Positions 16,839-24,563 of a stretch of 38,900 nucleotides of DNA are shown piece by piece. Position 1 is the stretch's first letter. Each line of letters opens with the position of its first letter. Below the pieces are notes generated by a model that ran no database searches, was not told the origin of the DNA, and worked only from the letters and a program-made list of their open reading frames with translations. This DNA is from UBA3478 sp964217345 (GTDB lineage Bacteria > Bacteroidota > Bacteroidia > Flavobacteriales > Flavobacteriaceae): positions 1 to 38,900 of the forward strand of contig CAXPJI010000018.1 of assembly GCA_964217345.1 (NCBI GenBank), read 5' to 3'. A program made the translations under genes and the position numbers.

Positions 16839-17549
16839 ATGGGAAGAGCGTTTGAATTTAGAAAGGCTAGAAAAATGAAGCGTTGGGCAGCAATGTCTAA
16901 AGCCTTTACTAGAATTGGAAAGGATATTGTGATTGCTGTAAAAGAAGGTGGACCAGACCCAGACAGTAATGCAAAACTACGTGCGGTAATACAGAATGCA
17001 AAGGCGGCAAATATGCCTAAGGATAATGTAGAAAGAGCCATCAAACGTGCTACAGATAAAAACTTAGGTGATTTTAAAGAGATCTTATACGAAGGATATG
17101 GCCCTCACGGTATTGCCGTACTCATCGAAACAGCTACTGATAATTCAACGCGTACCGTTGCTAATATTCGTAGCTACTTCAATAAATGTAACGGTAGCCT
17201 GGGCACCTCAGGATCTGTTGAATTCATGTTCGATCATACCTGTAATTTTCAAATTTCAGCAGAAGGAATTGATCCTGAAGAGTTAGAGCTTGATCTTATC
17301 GATCACGGTGTAGAAGAGGTCTTTCAAGATGAAGACTCACTGATGATCTACGCTCCTTTTGAGGCTTTTGGCGCGTTACAGAAGGAACTCGAAAATCGCG
17401 GAATCGAAATTCGATCTTCAGGTTTTGAACGAATCCCACAGGTAACTAAAGAGCTTACAGAAGAACAAGCTGCTGACATCGAAAAACTACTCGAAAAGAT
17501 CGAGGAAGATGATGATGTTCAGAACGTGTACCACACTATGAAAGAATAG
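16839..17549 (+). CDS. yebC: YebC/PmpR (TACO1) family protein
   Basis: 236 residues, standard family length. It begins MGRAFEFRKARKMKRWAAMS, a YebC N-terminus of the form typical of Bacteroidota. It continues with the conserved FTRIGKDI, NAKAANMPKDNVERAIKRA and YEGYGPHGIAV segments. Some members are described as DNA-binding regulators; more recent work on the family supports a role helping ribosomes through difficult stretches. Which applies here cannot be told. It has its own promoter box at 16809. Its last 14 bases overlap the end of the convergent HAD gene, so both stops lie within the other gene's coding region. Confidence 0.95.
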   Translation: MGRAFEFRKARKMKRWAAMSKAFTRIGKDIVIAVKEGGPDPDSNAKLRAVIQNAKAANMPKDNVERAIKRATDKNLGDFKEILYEGYGPHGIAVLIETATDNSTRTVANIRSYFNKCNGSLGTSGSVEFMFDHTCNFQISAEGIDPEELELDLIDHGVEEVFQDEDSLMIYAPFEAFGALQKELENRGIEIRSSGFERIPQVTKELTEEQAADIEKLLEKIEEDDDVQNVYHTMKE

Positions 17550-18243
17550 GAAGAACCTCGAGTAATTCCTTAGCATCTGAAAGCGTCAAAAAGTCAGCTT
17601 CCTCAGCTCTCTCTTTCGATACTTCTTCATGAGCCCATGTGGTATGAAACGGTATATGTATGGCCTGTGCCCCGATTTCAATAAGTGGAAGTACATCAGA
17701 CTTTAAGCTATTTCCGACCATCAGAAATTCAGCGGTTTTAATCTGCAAATGATCGAGTAAATGTTTGTATTTCTCTGGGGTTTTATCGCTCATCACCTCC
17801 ACATGGTGAAAGTACTGGCTGAGTCCTGAAGCTTCTAATTTTCGTTCCTGATCGAGTAAATCTCCTTTGGTAAGCACAATCAACCGAAATTTTTTCGACA
17901 GTTTTTCAAGTACTTCTTTGATATGAGGAAGCAGTTCGACCGGATGTGCAATCATTTCCTTTCCCATCGCTAGAATTTCTTGCAAGACTTTAGGTGAGAC
18001 CTTTCCATTAGAAAGTTCTAAGGCCAATTCAATCATAGACAACATAAAGCCCTTGATACCATATCCGTAAACGGGAAGATTCTGCATCTCTTTTTTAAAA
18101 AGCTCCTGATCTACCTTATTCTTGGTTTCATAACGCTCTAATAGAGTGGCAAAACGCTCTTCTGTATCTCGAAAATAGGTTTCATTAACCCAAAGAGTAT
18201 CGTCTGCATCAAATGCTATGGTTTTTATTTGATCAAAATTCAT
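17536..18243 (-). CDS. HAD-superfamily phosphatase
   Basis: 235 residues. HAD motif I is DADDT (12-16, nucleophile D12 and acid D14). Motif II is VLTKGD around T125, the motif III lysine lies in the TPEKYK segment (about 155-160), and motif IV is GNSLKSDV (177-184). An alpha-helical cap lies between motifs I and II (about 20-105). The layout fits small-molecule phosphatases such as nucleotidases or phosphoglycolate-type enzymes; the substrate is not identifiable. It overlaps kdsB by four bases (kdsB stop within its ATG), so it is the last gene of the helicase-kdsB-HAD unit. KdsC, the KDO 8-phosphate phosphatase, is also a HAD enzyme, but this protein is longer than the usual capless KdsC, so that assignment is not made. 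Confidence 0.85.
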   Translation of the reverse strand: MNFDQIKTIAFDADDTLWVNETYFRDTEERFATLLERYETKNKVDQELFKKEMQNLPVYGYGIKGFMLSMIELALELSNGKVSPKVLQEILAMGKEMIAHPVELLPHIKEVLEKLSKKFRLIVLTKGDLLDQERKLEASGLSQYFHHVEVMSDKTPEKYKHLLDHLQIKTAEFLMVGNSLKSDVLPLIEIGAQAIHIPFHTTWAHEEVSKERAEEADFLTLSDAKELLEVLPILS

Positions 18244-18980
18244 GAATTCAACTTCTTGAAATTTGCAACAGCGTCGTCTAAATCAGCTCTAGTATCGATA
18301 CCTGGTGCATCCACAGTGGTTTCGATCATCTGTAATCGTTTACCATGCTCTAAGTAACGAATAGCTTCAATTTTTTCAGCTCGCTCCAGCGGCCCCATAA
18401 TTAACTTGGGAAATTCTAATAGTGCCGATCTTCTAAAGGCGTATACCCCTTTGTGTTTATAACAACGTATCGTGGGGCTAGGATCTCGATGAAACGGGAG
18501 AGCTGAGCGAGAAAAATAGAGCGCCTTACCGGTTAAATCAGTAACTACTTTGACCACATTGGGATTGTCAATAGATGTCTTATCGGTTATCGCGACCATC
18601 AGCGAGGCTAAATCAATAAGCTGCTCGTGATCTTCTCTAAAGCACGTAATGAGTGCCCTTAACGAGTTACTATCTATAAAAGGTTCATCACCTTGAACAT
18701 TAATAATTATATCGGCCTGAACCCCTTCAGCCGCCTCTGCGATTCGGTCGCTTCCGGTTTCATGATCTTTTTGACTGAGAATCGTTAGCGCGCCGTGTCC
18801 CTCAGTGAGTGTGGCAATTTTCTTACTATCTGTTACTACAATTACTTCATCAAAGAGTCCTGTTGCCTTAACAGCTTCGTAGGTACGTAAAATGACCGGT
18901 AAACCGCATAGGTCTAAAATCATTTTTTCGGGAAGCCTAGAAGAAGCCAGGCGAGCCGGTATCATAGCGACTACTTTCAT
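18240..18980 (-). CDS. kdsB: 3-deoxy-manno-octulosonate cytidylyltransferase
   Basis: 246 residues, typical length. KdsB makes CMP-KDO from CTP and KDO for lipopolysaccharide inner core, so it implies a Gram-negative envelope. Visible motifs: the nucleotide-binding PARLASSRLPEK (8-19), the INVQGDEPF metal/substrate block (about 91-99) and the YLEHGKRLQMIET segment near the C-terminus. It is followed by the HAD gene with a four-base overlap and preceded by the helicase gene with nine bases between them, so the three are cotranscribed. Confidence 0.96.
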   Translation of the reverse strand: MKVVAMIPARLASSRLPEKMILDLCGLPVILRTYEAVKATGLFDEVIVVTDSKKIATLTEGHGALTILSQKDHETGSDRIAEAAEGVQADIIINVQGDEPFIDSNSLRALITCFREDHEQLIDLASLMVAITDKTSIDNPNVVKVVTDLTGKALYFSRSALPFHRDPSPTIRCYKHKGVYAFRRSALLEFPKLIMGPLERAEKIEAIRYLEHGKRLQMIETTVDAPGIDTRADLDDAVANFKKLNS

Positions 18981-18989
18981 AGGGGATAA

Positions 18990-20426
18990 TTATTCATTAA
19001 AATAACGATTTTCAAAACCGATCAAAAATAGTTTTTCAGTGGCTCTTGTGAAGGCCGTGTATAACCATCGAAAATGTCCTTCATCAAAACCATCAGGTGC
19101 ATAAGGTTGTTCCACAAAAACGCGAGACCATTGACCTCCTTGCGCTTTATGACAGGTCATGGCGTAAGAGAATTTCACCTGAAGGGCATTAAACTCTGGA
19201 TTAGTTTTCACCCCCATATAACGATTGTATTGCGAGCTAAGATGCGCATAGTCTTCTGATACCTTTTGATAGAGGGTATTCGAATCTTCATAGGTCAGTG
19301 ATGGGCTGTCACTTGATAATGTATCTAAAAGTAATACGGTATCAAATGAAGCCATTTCGGGATAATCAACCATCCGCACTTCTACCTTGGCAAATTGAAA
19401 ATCGTAACGTTCATAGAATTGGTGAATACGTAAAATTTCGATTAAATCTCCATTCGCAATAAAAGAGGCTGCACTAGAACTATCGATCCAGAAATAATTG
19501 TTTTTAACAACCATCAGTTGGTCTCCAGGAGAAAGCGACTCTTCTAGAAGTAAAACCCTCGATCGGATATTCTGATTATACAGGTTTGCCCTTTTATTTG
19601 ACCTAACGATAATCGTGGTACCACTCACCCCTACCTCTCTGTAAGCATCCTCTATAGCTTCGAGCATCTCACCTCCACTGAGTGGTCTAATGATATCATC
19701 AAAATCATCCACCTCTAACTTTAAATCATCAAAGTAGGTTTGTCCCAATTGTGAACGTAAATGGGTGGCATTATGCAGAACCCCACTATCTCGTTCTTGC
19801 CGAACAACATCGGTAAGAGTTGCTGAAAAAACCTCCTTCATTGCACGCATCCCCATAAAATCATCGTTAAGTGCAATACTCTCTGCAGATTGAACAGGGG
19901 GCAACTGAGCTGTGTCTCCGATAAGAAGCAATGAACAATTCTTTCCACTGTACACATATTTCAACAGGCTCTCTAGCAGAGAATCGCTCGAAGATGAAGC
20001 GCGTTCTCCAAGGTCATCGGACAACATCGACGCTTCGTCTACAATAAAAAGAGTTTGGGTGTGTTTATTCGGTGCCAAAGTGAATTGAATTCCCTTTCCG
20101 CGGACCGATTTTGGAAAAAAAATCTTTTTGTGAATGGTGTAAGCAGGGCGCGAAGTGTATTGACTGATCACCTTAGCGGCTCTGCCCGTTGGTGCTAATT
20201 GCACCGTTTTCATCCCCGTTTCAAGTAACACCTTGTTCAAAGTATTGATAAGAGTTGTCTTGCCAGTCCCTGCGTATCCGCGAAGTATAAACAATCTATC
20301 CGACTGATTTTCAGATAAAAAAGAAGCTAGACGTTCAAATGCTTTTTCCTGTGAATAAGTTGCAGTAAAAGGAAATTTGGAACGAAAAAGTTGAATAAAA
20401 CGATCAGCCGACACAGAGGTGTTCAT
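18990..20426 (-). CDS. AAA/RecD-like superfamily I helicase
   Basis: 478 residues. Superfamily 1 helicase motifs in order: Walker A GYAGTGKTT (50-58), motif Ia LAPTGRAA (78-85), Walker B FIVDEAS (127-133), motif III LLLIGDTAQLPPV (166-178). The C-terminal UvrD_C_2-type motifs are TCHKAQGGQW (424-433) and YTAFTRATEKL (456-466). This is the RecD/PIF1-like layout but much shorter than RecD2, lacking its long N-terminal extension. The probable role is DNA unwinding in repair or replication restart; substrate unknown. It is the first gene of the unit with kdsB and the HAD gene. A TATCTTGCGC box (TAnnTTG type) lies just before the ATG with TTTG 21 bases upstream, so the message may be nearly leaderless. 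Confidence 0.85.
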   Translation of the reverse strand: MNTSVSADRFIQLFRSKFPFTATYSQEKAFERLASFLSENQSDRLFILRGYAGTGKTTLINTLNKVLLETGMKTVQLAPTGRAAKVISQYTSRPAYTIHKKIFFPKSVRGKGIQFTLAPNKHTQTLFIVDEASMLSDDLGERASSSSDSLLESLLKYVYSGKNCSLLLIGDTAQLPPVQSAESIALNDDFMGMRAMKEVFSATLTDVVRQERDSGVLHNATHLRSQLGQTYFDDLKLEVDDFDDIIRPLSGGEMLEAIEDAYREVGVSGTTIIVRSNKRANLYNQNIRSRVLLLEESLSPGDQLMVVKNNYFWIDSSSAASFIANGDLIEILRIHQFYERYDFQFAKVEVRMVDYPEMASFDTVLLLDTLSSDSPSLTYEDSNTLYQKVSEDYAHLSSQYNRYMGVKTNPEFNALQVKFSYAMTCHKAQGGQWSRVFVEQPYAPDGFDEGHFRWLYTAFTRATEKLFLIGFENRYFNE

Positions 20427-20466
20427 AAGCGCAAGATATCACCCTTTTCATTCTGTCACCAAAATC

Positions 20467-20496
20467 TTTAGTGATTGAAAAAAAATTGTAGATTTG
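20467..20496 (+). promoter_or_regulatory. Promoter of the 20525-22469 operon
   Basis: TAGATTTG (20489-20496) is an exact TAnnTTTG. TTTA (20467-20470) lies 18 bases upstream. The first ATG is 28 bases further on. The region is shared with the divergent helicase gene. Confidence 0.6.
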
Positions 20497-20524
20497 TTTC
20501 CGTTCGAAACCAAAAATTTAAACG

Positions 20525-21175
20525 ATGAAAACCGGAATAAAAGCAGTTCTTTATGTCATTTCTGTAGTGTTAGCCTACCAAATCTATCTATCGGTAATGG
20601 CACCTATCACTTTTAATAAAAACCGTGAAGAACGTTTTTCAACGGTTATCGAAAAACTAAAAGATATTCGTGACGCTCAGGTAGCTTACAGAACCGTTAA
20701 TGGTGAGTTTGCTAAAGATTTTGAAAGTCTAATCAACTTCATTGATACAGGTGTTTACACGATTACTCAGCAGAAAGATTCTTCTTTCATGAGATACAAT
20801 CGAGTATACCGCATTGACATGCAAGTAGACACCGTAGTTGTAGATACCTTAGGTACCGTTGCGGTTAAGGATTCTCTATTCAAAGGAGATGATAGCTACA
20901 AAACTTTATTTAGCGTTCCTTATGCACAAAACGGAGAGCGCTTTGAAATGAAAGCAGACATTGTGAACAAGCAAGGGTTCGATGCTCCTGTATTTGAGGC
21001 ATCTGTTAAAAAAGACGTTGTTCTTTACGATCAGCCAAAAGATCTTTTAGCTCGTGAAAACGCACACAACAGTATCGAAGAGGTCAATGGGAACACTATC
21101 AGAGTAGGTTCATTAACCGATGTAAGTACCTCTGGAAACTGGCCTTCTATCTACGACAAGAAGAAAAACAATTAA
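20525..21175 (+). CDS. Uncharacterised protein with one N-terminal membrane helix, pilin-like N-terminus
   Basis: 216 residues, function not recognised. A hydrophobic helix at about 5-27 is followed by a charged amphipathic helix and KDIRDAQVAYRTVNGEFAKD (about 47-66). That pattern (membrane helix, then an AQxAY...G...D motif) recalls type IV pseudopilins, but there is no leader-peptidase G/FT(L/M)xE site. The remainder is beta-rich and probably extracytoplasmic. It is the first gene of a three-gene unit with a DUF3822 protein and rsmD; the DUF3822 start lies 13 bases after its stop. The promoter at 20467-20496 drives the unit. Confidence 0.8.
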   Translation: MKTGIKAVLYVISVVLAYQIYLSVMAPITFNKNREERFSTVIEKLKDIRDAQVAYRTVNGEFAKDFESLINFIDTGVYTITQQKDSSFMRYNRVYRIDMQVDTVVVDTLGTVAVKDSLFKGDDSYKTLFSVPYAQNGERFEMKADIVNKQGFDAPVFEASVKKDVVLYDQPKDLLARENAHNSIEEVNGNTIRVGSLTDVSTSGNWPSIYDKKKNN

Positions 21176-21188
21176 TACCTCTTGGGCT

Positions 21189-21893
21189 TTGACCTATCCA
21201 AAGTCAACAGATCAAACGATATCCATCCACATCACAACAGATGGATATCGTTTTTTTAGTACTAAACGAAATCTATCCTCTAAAGGGTTATTTAGTGAAC
21301 AATCCCTATACGAGGGGTTTAAAATGTTCATTGATGAGCAAGAGGATAGCAATTCTTTAAAACTGATCTATACCAGTACAAATACACTAGTAGCTGAAGA
21401 ACTTTTCAAAAAAGATAAAGCTGCTAACTACCTCAAATTTCAGCTTAGAGCCCCTTATCAATCAGCCTATAACGAAATTAGATCAGTTGGTATTTACAAT
21501 GTTTTCGAAAGCAATAACGAATTAGAGGCGGAGCTTCAAGCGAAAGACATTAACCTTACCGTTTCTCATAGTGCAACAGAGCTTGTAAAGCGTGCCTTGG
21601 CGACACCAGATAAGTCTCAGGTTCGCATGGTGGGTGTTTTTCACGAGAAACATTTTGAAGTAGTCGTTCATAAAGGATCAGAACTATATGGTTACCACAA
21701 GTTCCCTATCGTAAATGCCGAAGAAGTAAATTATTATCTATTACTCATTTATTCACAAACCCCTGAGACGAAAGAAGGTTTCGATCTAATTTTCTACGAC
21801 TGTCATTCAAATTATGGCAGAGAAGCGGTTAAAAAAATTGCTGAATGGAATGATGATTTGCAATACATCACTGAAATTTTTCCATTCATATAA
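21189..21893 (+). CDS. DUF3822 family protein
   Basis: 234 residues with no clear catalytic motif; family assignment is by overall pattern and by its position before rsmD, a common arrangement in Bacteroidota. The chain looks like a duplicated actin/ASKHA-like or RNase-H-like fold: ISIHITTDGYRFFST at the start and QVRMVGVFHEKHFEVVVH midway both read as beta hairpins typical of such folds. This fold reading is inference. The start is TTG at 21189: no ATG or GTG occurs in the right place and the conserved hairpin begins within 10 residues. It lies 13 bases after the previous gene and 6 bases before rsmD, so all three are coupled. Confidence 0.75.
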   Translation: MTYPKSTDQTISIHITTDGYRFFSTKRNLSSKGLFSEQSLYEGFKMFIDEQEDSNSLKLIYTSTNTLVAEELFKKDKAANYLKFQLRAPYQSAYNEIRSVGIYNVFESNNELEAELQAKDINLTVSHSATELVKRALATPDKSQVRMVGVFHEKHFEVVVHKGSELYGYHKFPIVNAEEVNYYLLLIYSQTPETKEGFDLIFYDCHSNYGREAVKKIAEWNDDLQYITEIFPFI

Positions 21894-21899
21894 AAGGTT

Positions 21900-22469
21900 T
21901 TGAGAATTATTTCAGGTACACATAAGGGTCGCAAAATATCCGCTCCAAAAAACCTTCCTGTAAAACCGACTACTGATCGAGCAAAAGAAGGACTGTTCAG
22001 CGCACTATCACATCGAGTAAATTTCATAGAAATCAGCGTCTTAGATTTGTTCAGTGGTACCGGCAATCTCTCTTATGAATTTAGCTCAAGAGGCACTATA
22101 AGAGTTGACGCCGTAGATGCCCATCGTGGGGCTTGTCAATTTATTAGTAAAACCTCTGACTTGTTGGGTTTCAGTATTAGAGCAACTTGTTCTGATGTAT
22201 TTAAATTCATTTCAAAAAGTACTCAGCCTACTTATGATCTAGTGGTCGGAGACCCTCCATATGATATCGGAGAGGACAAATATTTAGAACTCATTGATCG
22301 ACTTACCACTCAGCCATCATTGCTTAACGAATCAGGAATTTTGATCTTAGAACACGCTTCAAACTTCACCTTTGACAATCACCAGTGCTTTGAAATGAAG
22401 AAAAAATACGGAAGTAGTACCTTCAGCTGGTTTAAAAAAAAAGCAGGCCATAAGCCGGATTCTGTCTAG
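21900..22469 (+). CDS. rsmD: 16S rRNA (guanine966-N2)-methyltransferase
   Basis: 189 residues, close to the E. coli length. RsmD uses S-adenosylmethionine to methylate G966 of 16S rRNA. It begins MRIISGTHKGRKI, the family hallmark, from a TTG at 21900. KPTTDRAKEGLFSAL (about 22-36), SAM motif I LDLFSGTGNLSYE and catalytic GDPPYD (about 118-123) are present. Its last 10 or so codons (from the AAA AAA run through the TAG) lie inside the RNase P RNA gene, read antisense. The tail KKKAGHKPDSV is therefore dictated by rnpB sequence. It is last in the 20525 operon. Confidence 0.95.
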   Translation: MRIISGTHKGRKISAPKNLPVKPTTDRAKEGLFSALSHRVNFIEISVLDLFSGTGNLSYEFSSRGTIRVDAVDAHRGACQFISKTSDLLGFSIRATCSDVFKFISKSTQPTYDLVVGDPPYDIGEDKYLELIDRLTTQPSLLNESGILILEHASNFTFDNHQCFEMKKKYGSSTFSWFKKKAGHKPDSV

Positions 22470-22732
22470 CCCTGTCATTTATCTAGGAATCCAATTACTC
22501 AGATTCTCGAACCGCCTACCCTCCAATATCGAACGTGCCGCTCTCAAGCATTGGTTTACATGGCGTTTCACCGCGTAGAGTTTACCTGGTTTCACTACAG
22601 CCGAACTGTACTTGCTTTCTGTTGCACTTGTCCTCACCTCACGATGGACGGGTGTTACCCGCTACGCTGCACTATGGTGTCCGGACTTTCCTCTTTATCT
22701 CAAAGTATAAAGCGACAAGGTGGCCTGCTTTA
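22441..22732 (-). ncRNA. rnpB: RNase P RNA (bacterial class A)
   Basis: The minus strand holds the universal cores: GAGGAAAGTCCGGAC near the 5' side, ACAGAAAGCAA in the middle, GAGGGTAGGC, and ACAGAATCCGGCTTA near the 3' side. The ends AGCAGGCC and GGCCTGCT (22729-22722 and 22450-22443) pair as helix P1. The T-run (complement of 22434-22442) terminates it. The 5' end is an estimate. At about 290 nt it is compact relative to about 377 nt in E. coli. The region between ACAGAAAGCAA and the GAGGGTAGGC core is short, and P13/P14 are not evident. RNase P makes tRNA 5' ends. Confidence 0.93.
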
Positions 22733-22737
22733 GATCG

Positions 22738-22767
22738 TAAAAGTAGCACTATTGTTAATAATTCAAG
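22738..22767 (-). promoter_or_regulatory. Promoter of rnpB
   Basis: On the minus strand TACTTTTA (22745-22738) is one base off TAnnTTTG. CTTG (22767-22764) lies 18 bases upstream. The box ends about six bases before the estimated RNA 5' end, the expected spacing to the start site. Confidence 0.5.
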
Positions 22768-22811
22768 GACTAGAAACCTTTGAAGTTCATAAATGATCGC
22801 TCAACGAAACT

Positions 22812-22819
22812 TATATTTG
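22812..22819 (+). promoter_or_regulatory. Candidate -7 box of dnaX
   Basis: TATATTTG fits TAnnTTTG exactly and ends five bases before the chosen dnaX ATG, which would make the transcript leaderless or almost so. No TTTG stands at the proper -33 distance, so support is partial. Confidence 0.4.
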
Positions 22820-22824
22820 TATCT

Positions 22825-24561
22825 ATGGAATCTTTCGTTGTTTCAGCGTTAAAATATCGTCCTAAAGAATTTTCTGAAGTAGTTGGTCAAGAATCAATTA
22901 CTAAGACCTTAGAAAATGCAATTGCTAATAATCGTCTAGCCAATGCACTTTTATTTTCTGGGCCAAGAGGAGTTGGTAAAACGACCTGTGCTCGAATCTT
23001 AGCGCATAAAATCAACGAACAAAGTCTTGGAGACAGCGCCGACAATGATTTTAGCTTTAACATTTTTGAACTAGATGCGGCATCGAATAACTCGGTAGAT
23101 GATATTCGATCTCTAATCGATCAAGTACGAATTCCACCGAGAATTGGCACGCATAAAGTGTATATTGTCGATGAGGTTCACATGCTCAGTACGGCCGCCT
23201 TCAATGCCTTTTTAAAGACCCTAGAAGAACCTCCTAAACACGCTATTTTCATTCTAGCAACCACAGAGAAACACAAAATTCTTCCCACCATTTTATCTAG
23301 ATGCCAGAGCTATGACTTTAAACGTATTGGCACGAAAGACATGGCAAATCATCTAAAAACCATCGCTGAGGACCAAAAGGTCGAAGTCGAAGAAACTGCA
23401 CTTCATATGATTGCTGTTAAAGCCGATGGAGGTCTCCGTGACGCGCTTTCTCTGTTTGATCGACTCATTAGTTTTGGCGGGAATAAATTAACAGCAGAAG
23501 ATGTCAGTAAGCATCTGAACCTTTTAGACTTTAATAGTTTTTTCGAACTTACCAATAGTCTTTTAGAAAAAGACACCCGATCAATACTTTTACAGCTGAA
23601 TGAACTCATTAATGCCGGTTTTGATGCACAATTAATCATCTCAGGTCTAGGAGCTCACTTTAGAAACCTACTCGTAGCACAGAAAGAAGAGACTATTGCA
23701 CTCTTAGATAGTTCAGAAGAATTAGTTCCAATGTACAAAGAACAGGCATCTAGATGTTCTATCGAATTTTTAATTGAGGGCATCGAGATTACTACCAAAG
23801 CTGATGCCGCCTATCGAGCAGCTAATAACAAGAGGTTACTGATCGAACTCAGCCTACTTCAAATTGCTGGATTCTCAAATTCGGCTGAAAAAAAAAAGCC
23901 TAGCCTAATCCCAGTTAATGAGGTGAATGAAACCACCTCTACGGCTTTATCGACAAAAATTCAACCTCCCGTTGATTCTATTAAAAATAAAGTCGTTAAA
24001 GAAGAATCGGGTGAATCGAGTGTTGAGGAAGAAACCACTTCTATTCCAGACACAACTCCTAATGTGGCTATCCGCATTGAAAAACCTTCTTTAGGTAATT
24101 CTGTTTCGGGATTATCTCTGGCTGCAATACAGAAAAAGAAAGAAATAAAGCAAAAGCAAGAAGAAGCCAATAAAGTAGCTGGACCTGAGTCTATTGAGCC
24201 TTTTACATTAGAAGACATTCAAGTTTACTACGACCAATACGTTGTCAGTCTTGAACAAAAAGGTAAGAAAATACTGGCCTCTAATCTTCAAATCGCTACC
24301 ATTGATTTAATTGATTCTGAGACACTACGAAGTACGGTTCCGAACAATACGATTCGTAGAGAAATCGAACAAGAAAAAGAGGCGCTCCTTGTCTTCTTAA
24401 GAAAACGAACGAAGAACGACCGTATCCAATTACAAGTAGAAGTTTTAGAAACAGAGAACTCTGAAAACTTCATTTATACTCCAGAGGAAAAACTAGAGCA
24501 CTTGATCTCTAAATACCCTGCCGTAGCAGAATTAAAACAAAAATTCTCCTTAGACCTATAA
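22825..24561 (+). CDS. dnaX: DNA polymerase III clamp-loader subunit gamma/tau
   Basis: 578 residues from the ATG at 22825; an upstream in-frame TTG at 22780 would add 15 residues, but MESFVVSALKYRPKEFSEVVGQ is the conserved family start. AAA+ motifs: Walker A GPRGVGKTT (46-54), DEVH (116-119) and sensor/arginine-finger segment LSRCQS (157-162). The zinc-binding cysteine cluster that follows Walker A in E. coli is absent, and the segment runs into NDFSFNIFELDAASNN. The collar domain III ends near residue 350. An A10 tract (23888-23897) follows, with stops within five codons in both other frames, a likely slippage site giving a 359-360 residue gamma-like protein. The remaining tau-specific part is low-complexity, then a polymerase-binding C-terminal domain (about 465-578). 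miaE starts two bases after the stop. Confidence 0.97.
   Translation: MESFVVSALKYRPKEFSEVVGQESITKTLENAIANNRLANALLFSGPRGVGKTTCARILAHKINEQSLGDSADNDFSFNIFELDAASNNSVDDIRSLIDQVRIPPRIGTHKVYIVDEVHMLSTAAFNAFLKTLEEPPKHAIFILATTEKHKILPTILSRCQSYDFKRIGTKDMANHLKTIAEDQKVEVEETALHMIAVKADGGLRDALSLFDRLISFGGNKLTAEDVSKHLNLLDFNSFFELTNSLLEKDTRSILLQLNELINAGFDAQLIISGLGAHFRNLLVAQKEETIALLDSSEELVPMYKEQASRCSIEFLIEGIEITTKADAAYRAANNKRLLIELSLLQIAGFSNSAEKKKPSLIPVNEVNETTSTALSTKIQPPVDSIKNKVVKEESGESSVEEETTSIPDTTPNVAIRIEKPSLGNSVSGLSLAAIQKKKEIKQKQEEANKVAGPESIEPFTLEDIQVYYDQYVVSLEQKGKKILASNLQIATIDLIDSETLRSTVPNNTIRREIEQEKEALLVFLRKRTKNDRIQLQVEVLETENSENFIYTPEEKLEHLISKYPAVAELKQKFSLDL
23888..23909 (+). promoter_or_regulatory. A10 slippage site in dnaX
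   Basis: Ten A bases (23888-23897) span codons GAA AAA AAA AAG. One extra A in the transcript (or a -1 ribosomal shift) reads AAA GCC TAG. One fewer A reads AGC CTA GCC TAA. Both stop at the end of domain III. It resembles the A-run slippage known for Thermus thermophilus dnaX. Confidence 0.6.
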
Positions 24562-24563
24562 TT

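Noticed and set aside
16808..17044. A 78-codon minus-strand frame over the yebC start
   Set aside because: Antisense of the highly conserved yebC N-terminus and covering its promoter; no independent support.
22434..22442. A9 run in rsmD as a slippage site
   Set aside because: It is explained by its role as the T-run terminator of rnpB on the other strand, and it lies only nine codons before the stop.
22535..22783. Two short open frames between rsmD and dnaX
   Set aside because: They read the complement of the RNase P RNA core and show no protein-like pattern.
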